NCBI RefSeq assembly: GCF_000821185.2
Contig: NZ_CP050855.1
Location: forward strand, 558,001 to 622,000
Length of the DNA: 64,000 bases
Reading direction: 5' to 3'
DNA from: Serratia symbiotica
Lineage (GTDB): Bacteria; Pseudomonadota; Gammaproteobacteria; Enterobacterales; Enterobacteriaceae
The translations under genes and the position numbers were made by a program. The notes under the pieces were generated by a model. The model was not told where the DNA came from, did no database searches, and saw only the letters and a list, made by a program, of their open reading frames with translations. Below, piece by piece: positions 1 through 9,719 of this stretch. Position 1 is the first letter of the stretch. Each line of letters starts with the position of its first letter.

Positions 1-2050
1 CTGCCCCGAACCCGATGAGATAAGCAAGATTACCCGTATTACCAAAATGGTTAATGTTATTGTTTCTCAGTTAGTTGCTTTATTGCCCGGTAGCCAGGCT
101 CTGGCTATTACACAATATATTATCGGGCCATTGCTTGAACGAGCAGCGAACGATCTGGAGGGAAAACCCACATCGCCTGAGCAAGAGTTTTCACTGATAC
201 AGCAAGTGACTCAGCAGGCCAGATTCAGCATTATGACAACAAACCATAGGGAACAGATGCATCTTAAAACCCCCCCGATCTCAATACGAAAAGAGCCTCG
301 GGTAGATTTGCCCATTTTCCATATAAAAGACGGTGTTAATCATATTAATTTGGAAAACAATGGTAAGGTTTACAGCGTTCCTGTCAGTGAGCGCAATGGG
401 AAAATCTTTGCTTTTGTTCCAAAAGGGACTGAAAGTGGCGGAAAACGGCATCAGGTCTATTTCAACCATCTGGCCCAGAAATGGGAAAGGACGGGTGATG
501 GCAAGTTTAATCGTTTCAGTAAGCGGGAACAGCGAATAGTACACAAATATTCCCTCGGAACCTATCATCGTTATCAGCCTAAAATGACTGATAGAACAGC
601 AGTATATAGTGTCATAAATCCATTTTCTTCCCGACCTAAAAGGTTAAGTGCAGTTGAGATTCTTGGCCGATTGGTGCCATATCGTTATGACTTTACAACA
701 GGTAAGTCGTTTATTTACGACCCTCTGGTTGGTGGTCATGCTCATGAAATTGTATTAGCGCAAAACGAATGGCATTTGAAGATACAACCCAGTAAAAAAA
801 TCAGGTTTGAATCTCTATATTGCCCTGAATATGGTAGGAACCTAAATGTTGCCGTTGTCCGGAAAGTAAAGGGGCGGGAAATACTGGCTCAGGTAAACCC
901 TAATACGGGTATCTTCTGGGGAAAAAAATTCTTCCGGGATGAAGTCGGAAATCTCAAATCCGTTTCATCCAAACTGAAGAATAAAGAGCTTAGACAAAAA
1001 CCAACAAAAGGAGATAATTCTCCTGGCTATAAAATAGTGGAGTCATCTGTCGGAGCGAGCAATACCATTCCTCTTTTGGGTGATAAATATCCATTCATTT
1101 TAAAAGAAAATGTGGGGGGGATCTACATTAAATATAGTACTTCCTTTCCAGAGGGAAGTAAGAATGTTGAATCGTTAGTCGTATCTGCGCACGGCGGATT
1201 TATTGATAGTGATACCAGCACTCCAGTTGTATCACTACCTTCAGATATGGTTATTAAGATGCTAACTCCACATGGTACAAAGCTTTTTGACCCCGGGTTG
1301 GATAATGTGGTTAATGCGGGTGAAAAATTACGGGCTTATGTGACATTTAAGCGTGGTAAGGTTACCGATGTAGACTTTATCCCACAAGATAATAATTCAG
1401 AATGGAAATACTCTGGTGATTATTCCCCTGGTGATATTTTGAATACTCAGGGAAGGAAGGATGGACTACAAAATTATAGGCATTACAGATATGAAGGTGA
1501 GAGTGATGAACACATTGCCAATGTTTTGATGAAAAACCGTGCTCTTGCCAAAAAAGGAGAGGCGGATTTGACTGATGTGCTCACTGTAAATGATAAATTT
1601 TCAGATATAGGAGATACTTCCCTCTCAGAAGCAAGTTTGCAGAAAATTATAGATTTAGATAGGGAGGGTAAATTAATCAATGCCAATGGTGACCGCTATA
1701 AAAGCATTATTTTTTCACACTGTAGGAATCATTTTCTTAGATCGGAATCGAGTATTTCTACCTATAGTATAGAGAAAATCGAAAATCCGCAGACACAAGG
1801 TCTACCCAAAGGCGCAACAATGAGTGAGATCACGATAACCAGGCTGCATCGGGCTGCTGTGGATAAGCCGTTTGAAAAAGAAATACTTTCGATGGGCTAC
1901 TTTGCGTTCATACCTGTCAACAGGGTTGACGATAAAAAACGCGGGAGCAAAGCATGGCTAGCTGGCGTAAAAAACGCCATCGACTTGTCCGCGATACCGC
2001 CGATGCCGCAACAATTTTCCCGGAGCCACTGGCCCGGCAAACAGCGCTAA
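1..2050 (+). CDS. 5'-truncated large toxin/adhesin-like protein (Stv-like C-terminal region)
   Basis: The reading frame is open from base 2, and the first Met (base 47) has no ribosome binding site, so the gene almost certainly starts upstream of the window. From that Met, 667 residues are visible. Residues about 95-330 contain stretches rich in Tyr, Arg and Asn that resemble the short beta modules of large dermonecrotic-type toxins. Residues about 340-570 carry an SAHGG motif (near 381), TPHG (near 407) and FSHCRNH (near 556-562), which I recall from the putative adhesin Stv domain. The family call is from memory and moderate. There is no signal peptide, as expected for an internal fragment. 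Base composition is visibly AT-richer than the next gene, which suggests transfer. The last 40 or so residues look unlike the rest. Effector or toxin function is inferred, not shown. Confidence 0.5.
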   Translation, partial: CPEPDEISKITRITKMVNVIVSQLVALLPGSQALAITQYIIGPLLERAANDLEGKPTSPEQEFSLIQQVTQQARFSIMTTNHREQMHLKTPPISIRKEPRVDLPIFHIKDGVNHINLENNGKVYSVPVSERNGKIFAFVPKGTESGGKRHQVYFNHLAQKWERTGDGKFNRFSKREQRIVHKYSLGTYHRYQPKMTDRTAVYSVINPFSSRPKRLSAVEILGRLVPYRYDFTTGKSFIYDPLVGGHAHEIVLAQNEWHLKIQPSKKIRFESLYCPEYGRNLNVAVVRKVKGREILAQVNPNTGIFWGKKFFRDEVGNLKSVSSKLKNKELRQKPTKGDNSPGYKIVESSVGASNTIPLLGDKYPFILKENVGGIYIKYSTSFPEGSKNVESLVVSAHGGFIDSDTSTPVVSLPSDMVIKMLTPHGTKLFDPGLDNVVNAGEKLRAYVTFKRGKVTDVDFIPQDNNSEWKYSGDYSPGDILNTQGRKDGLQNYRHYRYEGESDEHIANVLMKNRALAKKGEADLTDVLTVNDKFSDIGDTSLSEASLQKIIDLDREGKLINANGDRYKSIIFSHCRNHFLRSESSISTYSIEKIENPQTQGLPKGATMSEITITRLHRAAVDKPFEKEILSMGYFAFIPVNRVDDKKRGSKAWLAGVKNAIDLSAIPPMPQQFSRSHWPGKQR

Positions 2051-2343
2051 CCCCAACCCAGTAGCCAGACGGTACGCCGTAGCATTACCCCCAAGTGCGC
2101 CGCGCCTGTGCCACGGCGTTGGCATGGGTTGCTGCTGCTACGGCGAGTCCGTTCGGTAACCACCCGTAACTCTGTGAGGGTGCAATTAAAAAATCAGGCG
2201 ATAGCCTTGCTTGCTCATGGATGTCATCGGTGTGTGAATGCCATCCAGAGCAGGCTTATGTGTGATGTTGTTGGGTGAAGATTGTGCCGCGCTGAGGCTG
2301 TATACAGCTCGTTGAAGTGGCACCTGAACCGCCTTCTAGCCTG
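2051..2343. other. intergenic spacer, no gene recognised
   Basis: About 290 bases separate the toxin-like gene from the convergent exbD. I see no conserved coding frame, no clear terminator for either gene, and no repeat. GC is higher than in the toxin-like gene. The stretch probably marks the edge of an inserted segment. Confidence 0.4.
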
Positions 2344-2766
2344 CTATTTGGTGGTACTTTCCATGCCCACCAGCCCGACTTTCAGGTAACCTGCTTTACG
2401 CAAGGTGTCCATCACGCTCATCAGTGTTTCATAGTCCACGCTCTTGTCTGCCTGGAAGAAAATGGTGGTTTCTTTGTTCGCCTGAGTGCGTTGATCCAGT
2501 ACCAACAACAATTGATCGACATTGACCGGCTGATCGCCTACATAGAGCTGTTTGTCCGCTTTCACCGATAGAAACACTGGTTTCTCTGGCCGTGGCTGTG
2601 GTTTGGCGGAAGATGCTGGCAAGTTGACGCGAATATCCACCGTTGCTAGCGGCGCGGCCACCATAAAGATGATCAACAGCACCAACATCACGTCGATAAA
2701 CGGCGTCACGTTGATTTCATGCAGTTCGCCGTTGTCGTCCAGACCTTCATTTAAGCGCATCGCCAT
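2344..2766 (-). CDS. exbD: TonB-system energy transducer ExbD
   Basis: ExbD works with ExbB in the inner membrane to couple the proton gradient to TonB, powering uptake of iron-siderophores and vitamin B12. The protein has 140 residues, the usual size. A short cytoplasmic N-terminus precedes one membrane segment at about 23-43 containing Asp25 in the motif TPFID, the essential protonatable residue of the family. A periplasmic domain follows. It sits 4 bases downstream of exbB and is surely co-transcribed. The neighbouring divergent metC matches the E. coli order. Confidence 0.96.
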   Translation of the reverse strand: MAMRLNEGLDDNGELHEINVTPFIDVMLVLLIIFMVAAPLATVDIRVNLPASSAKPQPRPEKPVFLSVKADKQLYVGDQPVNVDQLLLVLDQRTQANKETTIFFQADKSVDYETLMSVMDTLRKAGYLKVGLVGMESTTK

Positions 2767-2770
2767 ACCC

Positions 2771-3727
2771 TCACGCCACCTGTGGTTGCTGTGCGTGTGG
2801 GGAGCGTTTGGCTTCCACTGCTGCGGCCAGATCCAGATCGCGGCTCTGTAACAGCATCACTTGTGCTGCAACGTCGCTAACCTGGGCGCGGTGGCTACTG
2901 ATCACACGGGCGAAGATGTTGTAGATCACGACTGCTGGGATTGCAGCACACAGACCCAGCGCCGTTGCCAACAGGGCTTCTGCGATGCCAGGCGCAACCA
3001 CAGCTAGGTTGGTGGTCTGCGAGTGTGCGATACCAATAAAGCTGTTCATGATCCCCCAAACGGTGCCGAACAGGCCGATGAACGGTGAGATAGCGCCAAT
3101 GGTGGCCAGGAAGCCGTTACCGCGCGCCATGTCACGGCTGTAAGCTGCTACGCGGCGCTCAAGACGGAAACCGGTGCGTTCCTTAATGCCGCTGTTGTCG
3201 TTGGATTTTGCTGACAGCGCCAGCTCGTTCTGCGCATCGTTTAGCAACACTGCACTGATACTTTGTTCCGAGAAACTCTGCGCCAGCTTGGATGCTTCAT
3301 CCAGCGAATGCACCTCAGCCAATACCCACTGCTCGCGGAGTAGGCGGCGCTTGGCACAGAACAGCTCGCTGCCTTTGGCGAACAAAATAGTCCAAGTAAC
3401 GATAGACGCCAGCACCAGGCCAATCATCACCACTTTCACCACGATGTCGGCGTGCTGGTACATGCCCCAGACAGAAAGATCCATGTTACCTGTTGCTGGT
3501 GGCTGAATAGTTGGCGCTGGATCCAGCGGGGTGATGTTCTCTGGCACGGAGCCAGGAACAACGCTTTCGGTAACGGCGGGAGGTGTTTCCGGCGCAGCCT
3601 GTACGCGACCTGCTAGCCCAATCACCAATACCATTGAAGCGATCAGAGCGTAGCCGAAAGCCTTACCCTGTTGCCCCCGACCCATGCTGGGCGATCCTTG
3701 ATTTAAACTCTTGCCAGCCGTCTTCAC
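2771..3727 (-). CDS. exbB: TonB-system proton channel subunit ExbB (long N-terminus)
   Basis: This is the MotA/TolQ/ExbB-family inner-membrane protein that forms the pentameric channel around ExbD and TonB. It has 318 residues against about 244 in E. coli. The extra length is N-terminal: a signal-like hydrophobic stretch (about 24-44) ending near VQAA, followed by a Pro-rich periplasmic linker to about residue 80. Serratia ExbB proteins are known for such an extension. The first core membrane segment is about 95-117, with two more around 205-225 and 245-275 (motif GLFGTVWG). It is the first gene of exbB-exbD. A Fur-like box lies about 80 bases upstream. Confidence 0.95.
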   Translation of the reverse strand: MKTAGKSLNQGSPSMGRGQQGKAFGYALIASMVLVIGLAGRVQAAPETPPAVTESVVPGSVPENITPLDPAPTIQPPATGNMDLSVWGMYQHADIVVKVVMIGLVLASIVTWTILFAKGSELFCAKRRLLREQWVLAEVHSLDEASKLAQSFSEQSISAVLLNDAQNELALSAKSNDNSGIKERTGFRLERRVAAYSRDMARGNGFLATIGAISPFIGLFGTVWGIMNSFIGIAHSQTTNLAVVAPGIAEALLATALGLCAAIPAVVIYNIFARVISSHRAQVSDVAAQVMLLQSRDLDLAAAVEAKRSPHAQQPQVA

Positions 3728-3803
3728 GCTGTGCCTCCAAACTTGTTACCGATCAAAATGAAAGAATTATCAGCGTGCGATCATATCAAACCAATCAGGG
3801 ATT

Positions 3804-3822
3804 GATAGTAGTTCTCATTATT
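3804..3822 (-). promoter_or_regulatory. Fur-like box upstream of exbB
   Basis: The 19 bases GATAGTAGTTCTCATTATT match the classical Fur consensus at 13 of 19 positions by my count. The site lies in the exbB-metC divergent spacer, where iron control of exbBD is expected. The match and context are seen; binding is inferred. Confidence 0.55.
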
Positions 3823-3886
3823 ATTTACTAAATAATCTGGAAAATTTCAGCAACGTTGAGCAGCGGATTATAGCGACCACATTATT

Positions 3887-3910
3887 AGATGTGAAAACGT
3901 CTGGATGGCT
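3887..3910 (+). promoter_or_regulatory. three tandem MetJ boxes upstream of metC
   Basis: Three contiguous 8-base units, AGATGTGA, AAACGTCT and GGATGGCT, resemble the met box consensus AGACGTCT. MetJ binds two or more tandem boxes in the presence of S-adenosylmethionine. The position, 74 bases before the chosen metC start, is what is expected for methionine repression of metC. It also argues that the longer in-frame extension of metC is not translated. Confidence 0.65.
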
Positions 3911-3983
3911 ATTGTGTGGCGTGCTAACGTTAAGAGAGAGTACAAAATGGCAGCGTGCAGCAACCACCGGTGGGTCAAGTATC

Positions 3984-5180
3984 ATGACGTCAAAACATAT
4001 CGAAACTACGCTGATCGGCGCTGGCCGCAGCAAACGCTACACCCAGGGGGCCGTGAATCCCATTACCCAACGCGCCTCCTCATTGGTTTTTGGAACCGTG
4101 GCGGCTAAGAAGCACGCCACTGCCAACCGCGCCCACGGTGAGTTATTCTATGGCCGCCGTGGCACCCTGACGCACTTTGCCTTGCAGGATGCGATGGTGG
4201 AACTGGAGGGCGGCAGTGGTTGTGTGCTCTATCCTTGCGGAGCGGCGGCGGTTTCCAACGCCATCTTGTCGTTTGTTGGTGCCGGTGATCACTTGCTGAT
4301 GACCGGCTCGGCCTACGAACCCACGCAAGACTTTTGCACCCATATTCTTGGCCGCATGAAGGTGGCCACGACCTATTTCGATCCGCTGATCGGCGTTGGT
4401 ATCACCGAACTGATCCAGCCCAACACGCGCGTAGTGTTTCTTGAATCTCCCGGTTCTATCACGATGGAAGTACAGGATATTCCTGCAATGGTACAGGCCA
4501 TTCGTGCCGTGGCACCGGAGGTGGTGATCATGATCGACAATACTTGGGCGGCGGGTGTGCTGTTCAAAGCATTAGATTTCGATATTGATATTTCCATCCA
4601 GTCTGGCACCAAATACATTATCGGCCACGCTGATTACATGCTCGGCACCGCCGTTGCCAACGCGCGTTGTTGGAACCCACTGCGTGAATATTCCTATCTG
4701 ATGGGACAAATGGTGGATGCGGATACCGCCTATATGGCGAGCCGTGGCTTGCGCACACTGTGGGTGCGGCTCAAGCAGCATGGGCAGAGCAGTATTGAAG
4801 TCGCCAATTGGCTGACTGGTCGGCCTGAGGTCGCCGTGATCAATCATCCGGCACTGCCTAGCTGCAAAGGCCATGAGTTCTACCGCCGCGACTTCAGCGG
4901 CTGCAATGGCTTGTTTTCCTTCGTGCTGAAAGATCGTCTGAATGAGAGACAATTAGCCGCCTATCTCGACAACTTCAGCCACTTTAGTATGGCTTACTCC
5001 TGGGGGGGGTATGAGTCGTTGATCTTGACCAATCAGCCGGAGGAGTTGGCGGCAGTCCGTCCGGCTGGCGGTGTCGATTTTTCTGGTACTTTGGTGCGCG
5101 TACATATCGGCCTGGAAAACGTTGACGACCTGATCGCCGATCTGGCGGCGGGTTTCGAACGCATCGCCAAAGCGTGCTGA
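3984..5180 (+). CDS. metC: cystathionine beta-lyase
   Basis: MetC is a PLP enzyme that cleaves cystathionine to homocysteine, pyruvate and ammonia, the penultimate step of methionine synthesis. With the start at 3984 (MTSKHIETT) the protein is 398 residues, matching the family (395 in E. coli). An in-frame upstream Met at 3891 is rejected because the extension is not conserved and overlaps the met boxes. The PLP-binding lysine is Lys210 in [11 protein letters not shown], the same number as in E. coli. The substrate and cofactor motifs around YGRRGT and IDNTWAAG are present. No frame damage is seen. Confidence 0.95.
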   Translation: MTSKHIETTLIGAGRSKRYTQGAVNPITQRASSLVFGTVAAKKHATANRAHGELFYGRRGTLTHFALQDAMVELEGGSGCVLYPCGAAAVSNAILSFVGAGDHLLMTGSAYEPTQDFCTHILGRMKVATTYFDPLIGVGITELIQPNTRVVFLESPGSITMEVQDIPAMVQAIRAVAPEVVIMIDNTWAAGVLFKALDFDIDISIQSGTKYIIGHADYMLGTAVANARCWNPLREYSYLMGQMVDADTAYMASRGLRTLWVRLKQHGQSSIEVANWLTGRPEVAVINHPALPSCKGHEFYRRDFSGCNGLFSFVLKDRLNERQLAAYLDNFSHFSMAYSWGGYESLILTNQPEELAAVRPAGGVDFSGTLVRVHIGLENVDDLIADLAAGFERIAKAC

Positions 5181-5313
5181 CTGGCTGGCCGGTTACTCAA
5201 AGCCAACTTTATTTATCTTTTTTAAGGTTTGCGTGAGTTATTAGCAGTACACTAGACAGATAGATACTGGGGAACGCGGTTATCAGCGTAACCAGCATAC
5301 AACGGGACATAAA

Positions 5314-5979
5314 ATGGATGTATTACGTACGATTATTCAAGCACTTTGGCATCAGGACTTTACCGCCCTTGCCGATCCCAGCGTGATTTGGGTGGTTTAC
5401 GCGGTGCTTTTCACCACCCTATTTTTGGAAAATGGATTACTGCCGGCCGCTTTTCTGCCCGGTGACAGCCTACTGCTGCTGTCTGGTGCGCTGATCGCCA
5501 AAGGCGTAATGGGCTTTGCGTCCACCTTATTCATTCTGAGCGTCGCTGCGGGTCTTGGCTGTTGGCTGAGCTATCTGCAAGGGCGCTGGCTGGGCCATAC
5601 TGACCTGGTGAAAGGCTGGTTACTGCATCTGCCCGCCCAATATCACCAGCGTGCGCATAGCCTGTTCAACCGCCACGGGTTAGTGGCGCTGTTGATCAGC
5701 CGCTTTCTCGGCTTTGTCCGTACCCTGCTACCGACCATGGCCGGTATTTCCGGCTTAAGCAGCACGCGTTTTCAACTGTTCAACTGGCTGAGTGCTGCCA
5801 TTTGGGTTAGCGTTCTGGTTGGCCTCGGTTACGTTTTCAGTCAGCTTCCATGGGTGAAGCGTTACGAAAGCGTGGTGATGACCGGGTTAATGATCCTGCC
5901 GCTGGCGTTGCTAATGTTCGGTCTGTTGGGCACCCTACTGGTAATTTGGCGTAGTAGAAAACGCGCCGCCTCGTCCTGA
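5314..5979 (+). CDS. yghB: DedA-family inner-membrane protein YghB
   Basis: YghB is one of the DedA-superfamily membrane proteins needed, redundantly with YqjA, for cell division, envelope integrity and drug tolerance. It is thought to act in lipid carrier recycling or proton-dependent transport. The 221-residue protein has several hydrophobic segments. It keeps the functionally important residues Glu39, Asp51 ([14 protein letters not shown]), Arg130 and Arg136. Placement directly after metC is the E. coli yghB position and separates it from the paralog yqjA at 26783. Confidence 0.92.
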   Translation: MDVLRTIIQALWHQDFTALADPSVIWVVYAVLFTTLFLENGLLPAAFLPGDSLLLLSGALIAKGVMGFASTLFILSVAAGLGCWLSYLQGRWLGHTDLVKGWLLHLPAQYHQRAHSLFNRHGLVALLISRFLGFVRTLLPTMAGISGLSSTRFQLFNWLSAAIWVSVLVGLGYVFSQLPWVKRYESVVMTGLMILPLALLMFGLLGTLLVIWRSRKRAASS

Positions 5980-6006
5980 TTCGCTAAGGGGCGCGGTAAA
6001 GAAATA

Positions 6007-7422
6007 TTACTGCGCTGGCTGCACCATCAGCTGTCCGGCGCTACCACGATCCGCCAGCTCTAGCGTTTGGCTATAATAGATGAACGGGAAATGTTCCGAG
6101 GTTGACTGGTTGAAGTAAACCAGCAGTTCGACATCACCATCGACCCAGACGGTATCCTTCCAGCCACGATCTTCCGCCATCGGCGGCACACCGTTAACGC
6201 GCTTAATCAGGAATTTTACGCCCTGAATATGGAACGCCTGCGGCGTATCTGCATGGATATTCCAGCGTTCCCAAGTACCCTGTTGGGTTTGCCCGTCGAT
6301 ACGATTCATCGCCCAGACAGTGCCGTTAATGCCGGCCACATTGCCGCCCAAGCGGAAATCACGGGTGCAACTGGCACTGCCGTCCAGCAGGTGATCTGCC
6401 AGCAGTCGCATGGGTAGGTTATCGGTCACCAACGGTAGCAGCCCGGTTGGCCGCAGCGTCAGCACCTGATTGGACACCAACAGGTTCGAGGGTTCAAACA
6501 AGGCGCGCAGACGATCGATAATACCCGCAACCTCACCGGTGGTGAGGGTCACTTCCTCGCCTTTCGACATGTCGATTAGCACTTCACGGCGTTCGCCCGG
6601 TGCCAGAGACAGGTTTTGTACCGCCACCGGTGCTGGCAGGAAGCCTTGATCACTGGCGATCACATTAAGCGGCTGACCATTGCTGAGCTGCATGATGTAG
6701 CGTCGTGAGTTGGAGGCGTTGAGCAGGCGTAGGCGTACCCAGCCGCGCGATACCTCGACATAGGGGGTTTGCACGCCGTTAACCAACAGTGTATCGCCGA
6801 CGAATCCCCCTTGCGAGGGTGGGTTATATTCCGGCCTAGCGAAGCGGTCGAAGCGCCTATCCTGAATGATCAGCGGGAAATCGTTAACGCCGTAGTGTTG
6901 CGGCAACGGCAGCGCCTTGCTGACTTTATCCTCCACCAGCCATAGGCCAGCCAGGCCGTTGTAAATATGCGGTGCCATACGGTTCGGCGTGCTTGCGTGA
7001 TACCAGCAGGTGGCCGCACCCTGGCGTATCGGCAGCACTGGCGACCAGTTGACATTGGGCGACATCATGCGCTGTGCACCGCCTATCAGGGAACCCGGTA
7101 GTTGAAGACCACTGATGGTCATTGCCACCGGTTCCGGCAGGCGGTTACTGTAAATAAGTTTGATGTCGTCACCGTTGTGAACCCGCACCGTCGGCCCGAG
7201 ATACATGCCGTTAATGCCCCATACCGATGCTTTATGGTTACCCATAAATGCCCAATGCACGCGCTGCAAAGTTAAAAATAGCGGCTGACCATGGTGGGAT
7301 TCTAACAACGGGGGAATAGGTAACGGAGTCTGCATCCTGCTCGCCTTCGCCCTTAGCGGCATGGCTGACGCGCATAGCGCCAGGCTCGATGCCTGTATAA
7401 ACTGACGTCGATTGAACGCCAT
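6007..7422 (-). CDS. ftsP: cell division protein FtsP (SufI), Tat-exported multicopper-oxidase fold
   Basis: FtsP is a periplasmic protein of the multicopper oxidase fold that protects or stabilises the divisome under stress. It usually lacks bound copper. The 471 residues match the family. The N-terminus has a twin-arginine signal (NRRQFIQASS) followed by a hydrophobic stretch and an AKA cleavage region near residue 26. Cupredoxin-type domains follow. The gene is downstream of plsC on the same strand, as in E. coli, but separated by a 250-base spacer containing a palindromic repeat, so co-transcription is uncertain. Confidence 0.94.
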   Translation of the reverse strand: MAFNRRQFIQASSLALCASAMPLRAKASRMQTPLPIPPLLESHHGQPLFLTLQRVHWAFMGNHKASVWGINGMYLGPTVRVHNGDDIKLIYSNRLPEPVAMTISGLQLPGSLIGGAQRMMSPNVNWSPVLPIRQGAATCWYHASTPNRMAPHIYNGLAGLWLVEDKVSKALPLPQHYGVNDFPLIIQDRRFDRFARPEYNPPSQGGFVGDTLLVNGVQTPYVEVSRGWVRLRLLNASNSRRYIMQLSNGQPLNVIASDQGFLPAPVAVQNLSLAPGERREVLIDMSKGEEVTLTTGEVAGIIDRLRALFEPSNLLVSNQVLTLRPTGLLPLVTDNLPMRLLADHLLDGSASCTRDFRLGGNVAGINGTVWAMNRIDGQTQQGTWERWNIHADTPQAFHIQGVKFLIKRVNGVPPMAEDRGWKDTVWVDGDVELLVYFNQSTSEHFPFIYYSQTLELADRGSAGQLMVQPAQ

Positions 7423-7524
7423 ATCTTCTCCATAAAAAGCAATAACTACAATGTGTGTAAAAAATCAGGCTCCTGATAATCAAAATTAGCAGGAGCCTAG
7501 GTGTTGACGGCGTTGGGTGCCGTT

Positions 7525-7647
7525 TATACCCGTCATACTTCAAGTTGCCTGTGCGTTAGCTTTCCTAGCTGCCCCCATTCACTGACTGGTGTCAGTGAAT
7601 GGGGGCAGCGCTGACACTTCTTTGCAACTCGAGCTATTTAGGGCGTA
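7525..7647. repeat. MITE-like enterobacterial palindromic repeat, copy A
   Basis: The element is bounded by imperfect terminal inverted repeats: TATACCCGTCATACTTCAAG on the left and an AACTCGAGCTATTTAGGG end on the right. Inside is a perfect 19-bp inverted repeat (7568-7586 and 7591-7609, loop TGGT). Related copies are at 38304-38504 and 55168-55292. It is noncoding and sits in the plsC-ftsP spacer. The ends resemble short palindromic repeats I recall from Serratia and Yersinia genomes; the family name is not certain. Confidence 0.65.
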
Positions 7648-7678
7648 GAAGTTCATTCTATGAAGCCGAGGGAGAATA

Positions 7679-8413
7679 TTATTTCCTGGCCGAGTGGTAC
7701 TGAGCAACCTCTGTGTCCAACTGGGCGATTTTCGCTGCCATCAAGGTATGGCAATAGGCCGCCAGCTCCCGCACGCTTTCCTTACCGTAGGTGCTGGTGT
7801 CGATCGGTGCCATCATTTCTACAATCGCCTGGCCGTTATTCCAGCGATTAAGATTAATTTTACCGTTGGTGGTTGAAACACAAATGGGTATGATCGGTAC
7901 GCCAGCAGTGATGGCCGCATGAAAAGCGCCGGTTTTAAACGGCATCAGCCCACGACCACGGCTGCGGGTGCCTTCTGGGAACATCCAGATCGAGATATCT
8001 CTCTTTTTACACTGTTCTACCACCAGGGCGATGGTGCTGTGTGCTTTGGTACGATTATCACGATCAATCAGCAGATTACCGCTCAGCCAATACAGCGGGC
8101 CGAAAAAAGGAACCCACAGCAGACTTTTTTTCCCAACGGTAACAGTGCGTGGTTGCACAATATTGGCTGCCGTCACCATATCGTAGTTATTCTGATGATT
8201 AGCGATGTAAATGCAGTTGCCATTGTTGGCTACCCCAGCCGGTACGCGGATTTCTACTTTAAGACCGAACAAGGTTGACATACGGCCAAACAGATGGCCA
8301 AAGGTCGCCACATGGCGGGGGTTGCGTGGGCTGAACAAGCAGTACACCGTGCCGAAAATGCACACCAAAATACAATAAACAACGGCAATAAAAACACGTA
8401 AAATCAACAACAT
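7679..8413 (-). CDS. plsC: 1-acyl-sn-glycerol-3-phosphate acyltransferase
   Basis: PlsC transfers an acyl chain to the sn-2 position of lysophosphatidate, giving phosphatidate for all phospholipids. It is an essential inner-membrane enzyme. The 244 residues match E. coli (245). An N-terminal hydrophobic anchor (about 1-27) is followed by the catalytic HX4D motif at His73-Asp78 (NHQNNYD) and the glycerophosphate-binding FPEGTRSRG block at 145-153. A GAGG ribosome site lies six bases before the ATG. Confidence 0.96.
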   Translation of the reverse strand: MLLILRVFIAVVYCILVCIFGTVYCLFSPRNPRHVATFGHLFGRMSTLFGLKVEIRVPAGVANNGNCIYIANHQNNYDMVTAANIVQPRTVTVGKKSLLWVPFFGPLYWLSGNLLIDRDNRTKAHSTIALVVEQCKKRDISIWMFPEGTRSRGRGLMPFKTGAFHAAITAGVPIIPICVSTTNGKINLNRWNNGQAIVEMMAPIDTSTYGKESVRELAAYCHTLMAAKIAQLDTEVAQYHSARK

Positions 8414-8571
8414 AAAAACCTCATTGGCACATCGCTAACGCAGCCTGATTCGCTGCGTAGATTTTTTACTATTTTCCTGTTAGCCGACGATATGCACAAT
8501 AATTTTATGCAAGGAAATATTAACTATTTGAAAATAACCATCGACGATGGAAACAAAGCGGACGCAGTTTT

Positions 8572-9630
8572 TTAATTACTGTCTTCGGGATATTCACCTA
8601 CCGTCATCTTCAGGGGGATGCGTTGACTGTTACGCAGCACTATTACTGGGATTTCGGTACCCGGCCGGATCTCCGCCACTTGATCCATGGTCTCCAGCAC
8701 CGACACCGCAGGTTTGTTGTCCACGTTGATGATAATGTCATTGAGTTGAAAGCCAGCGTTGCCCGCTGGGCCGTTGGGTGTGATCTCGGTGACAATAATG
8801 CCTTGTAGACGCTCGATGCCGGAATTGGACGAGCGCAACGGGATAATCTCTTTGCCCTGGATGCCGAAGTAACCGCGAATGACGCGGCCATCGCGGATCA
8901 GCTTACCCATGATTTTGGTGGCTAGTTTGATTGGAATGGCGAAGCCGAGACCTTCCGGCGTTTCGTTATCGGTGATTTTGTCGAAGGTCAAGGTATTGAT
9001 GCCGATCAGTTCGCCCACGGAGTTCACCAGCGCACCACCGGAATTGCCACGGTTAATCGAGGCATCGGTTTGCAGAAAAGTCTGGCGGCCAGTGGCGCTC
9101 ATGCTGATGCGGCCAGTGGCGCTGAGAATGCCTTGGGTGACGGTTTGCCCAAGGTTGTAGGGGTTACCAATCGCCAACACCACGTCACCAACGTGGGTGA
9201 TACGGGTGTTGTTGATCGGAATCACCGGTAAATTGCCGGGGTCGATCTTCAACACCGCCAGATCGGTTAATCTGTCGGAGCCGACCAGTAGCGCTTCATC
9301 GTGGCGGCCATCCTGTAGCACCACAGTAATCTGCTGTGCATCCTTGATCACATGGCGATTGGTGATGATATAGCCGCGTTCGTTCATGATCACGCCTGAA
9401 CCCAGCGACAGCACATTGGCGGTACCGCTCAAGTTGCGATTATAAATATTCACCACCGCAGGCGCGGCACGGCGCACCGCCTTGTTGTAGCTCAACGGTG
9501 TTTCGTCGCTGGTATTCTCAGGCTTTTCTGCAAATAGGCTGTGGGAAGAACGCAGCATAGGCAACGCGGCCAACAGCAGACCAGCAACGATGAGACCAAT
9601 AACGACAGAACGCAACAGCTTAGCAAACAT
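8572..9630 (-). CDS. degS: envelope stress protease DegS
   Basis: DegS is the inner-membrane-anchored serine protease that senses unfolded porin C-termini with its PDZ domain and cleaves RseA, starting the sigma-E response. It has 352 residues (355 in E. coli). The N-terminal anchor is about 5-25. The trypsin-like domain has the triad His93, Asp123 and Ser197 (RGNSGG), and one PDZ domain occupies about 245-345. It follows degQ on the same strand with a 90-base spacer, the standard degQ-degS order. Confidence 0.96.
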   Translation of the reverse strand: MFAKLLRSVVIGLIVAGLLLAALPMLRSSHSLFAEKPENTSDETPLSYNKAVRRAAPAVVNIYNRNLSGTANVLSLGSGVIMNERGYIITNRHVIKDAQQITVVLQDGRHDEALLVGSDRLTDLAVLKIDPGNLPVIPINNTRITHVGDVVLAIGNPYNLGQTVTQGILSATGRISMSATGRQTFLQTDASINRGNSGGALVNSVGELIGINTLTFDKITDNETPEGLGFAIPIKLATKIMGKLIRDGRVIRGYFGIQGKEIIPLRSSNSGIERLQGIIVTEITPNGPAGNAGFQLNDIIINVDNKPAVSVLETMDQVAEIRPGTEIPVIVLRNSQRIPLKMTVGEYPEDSN

Positions 9631-9719
9631 GGCGTTTTAATGGATGAAGTTGACGATGCACGGAGGATAACATGAGTTAACCGAGCGCAGTATGCTACCG
9701 CACCCGGTTTTTAAACACA

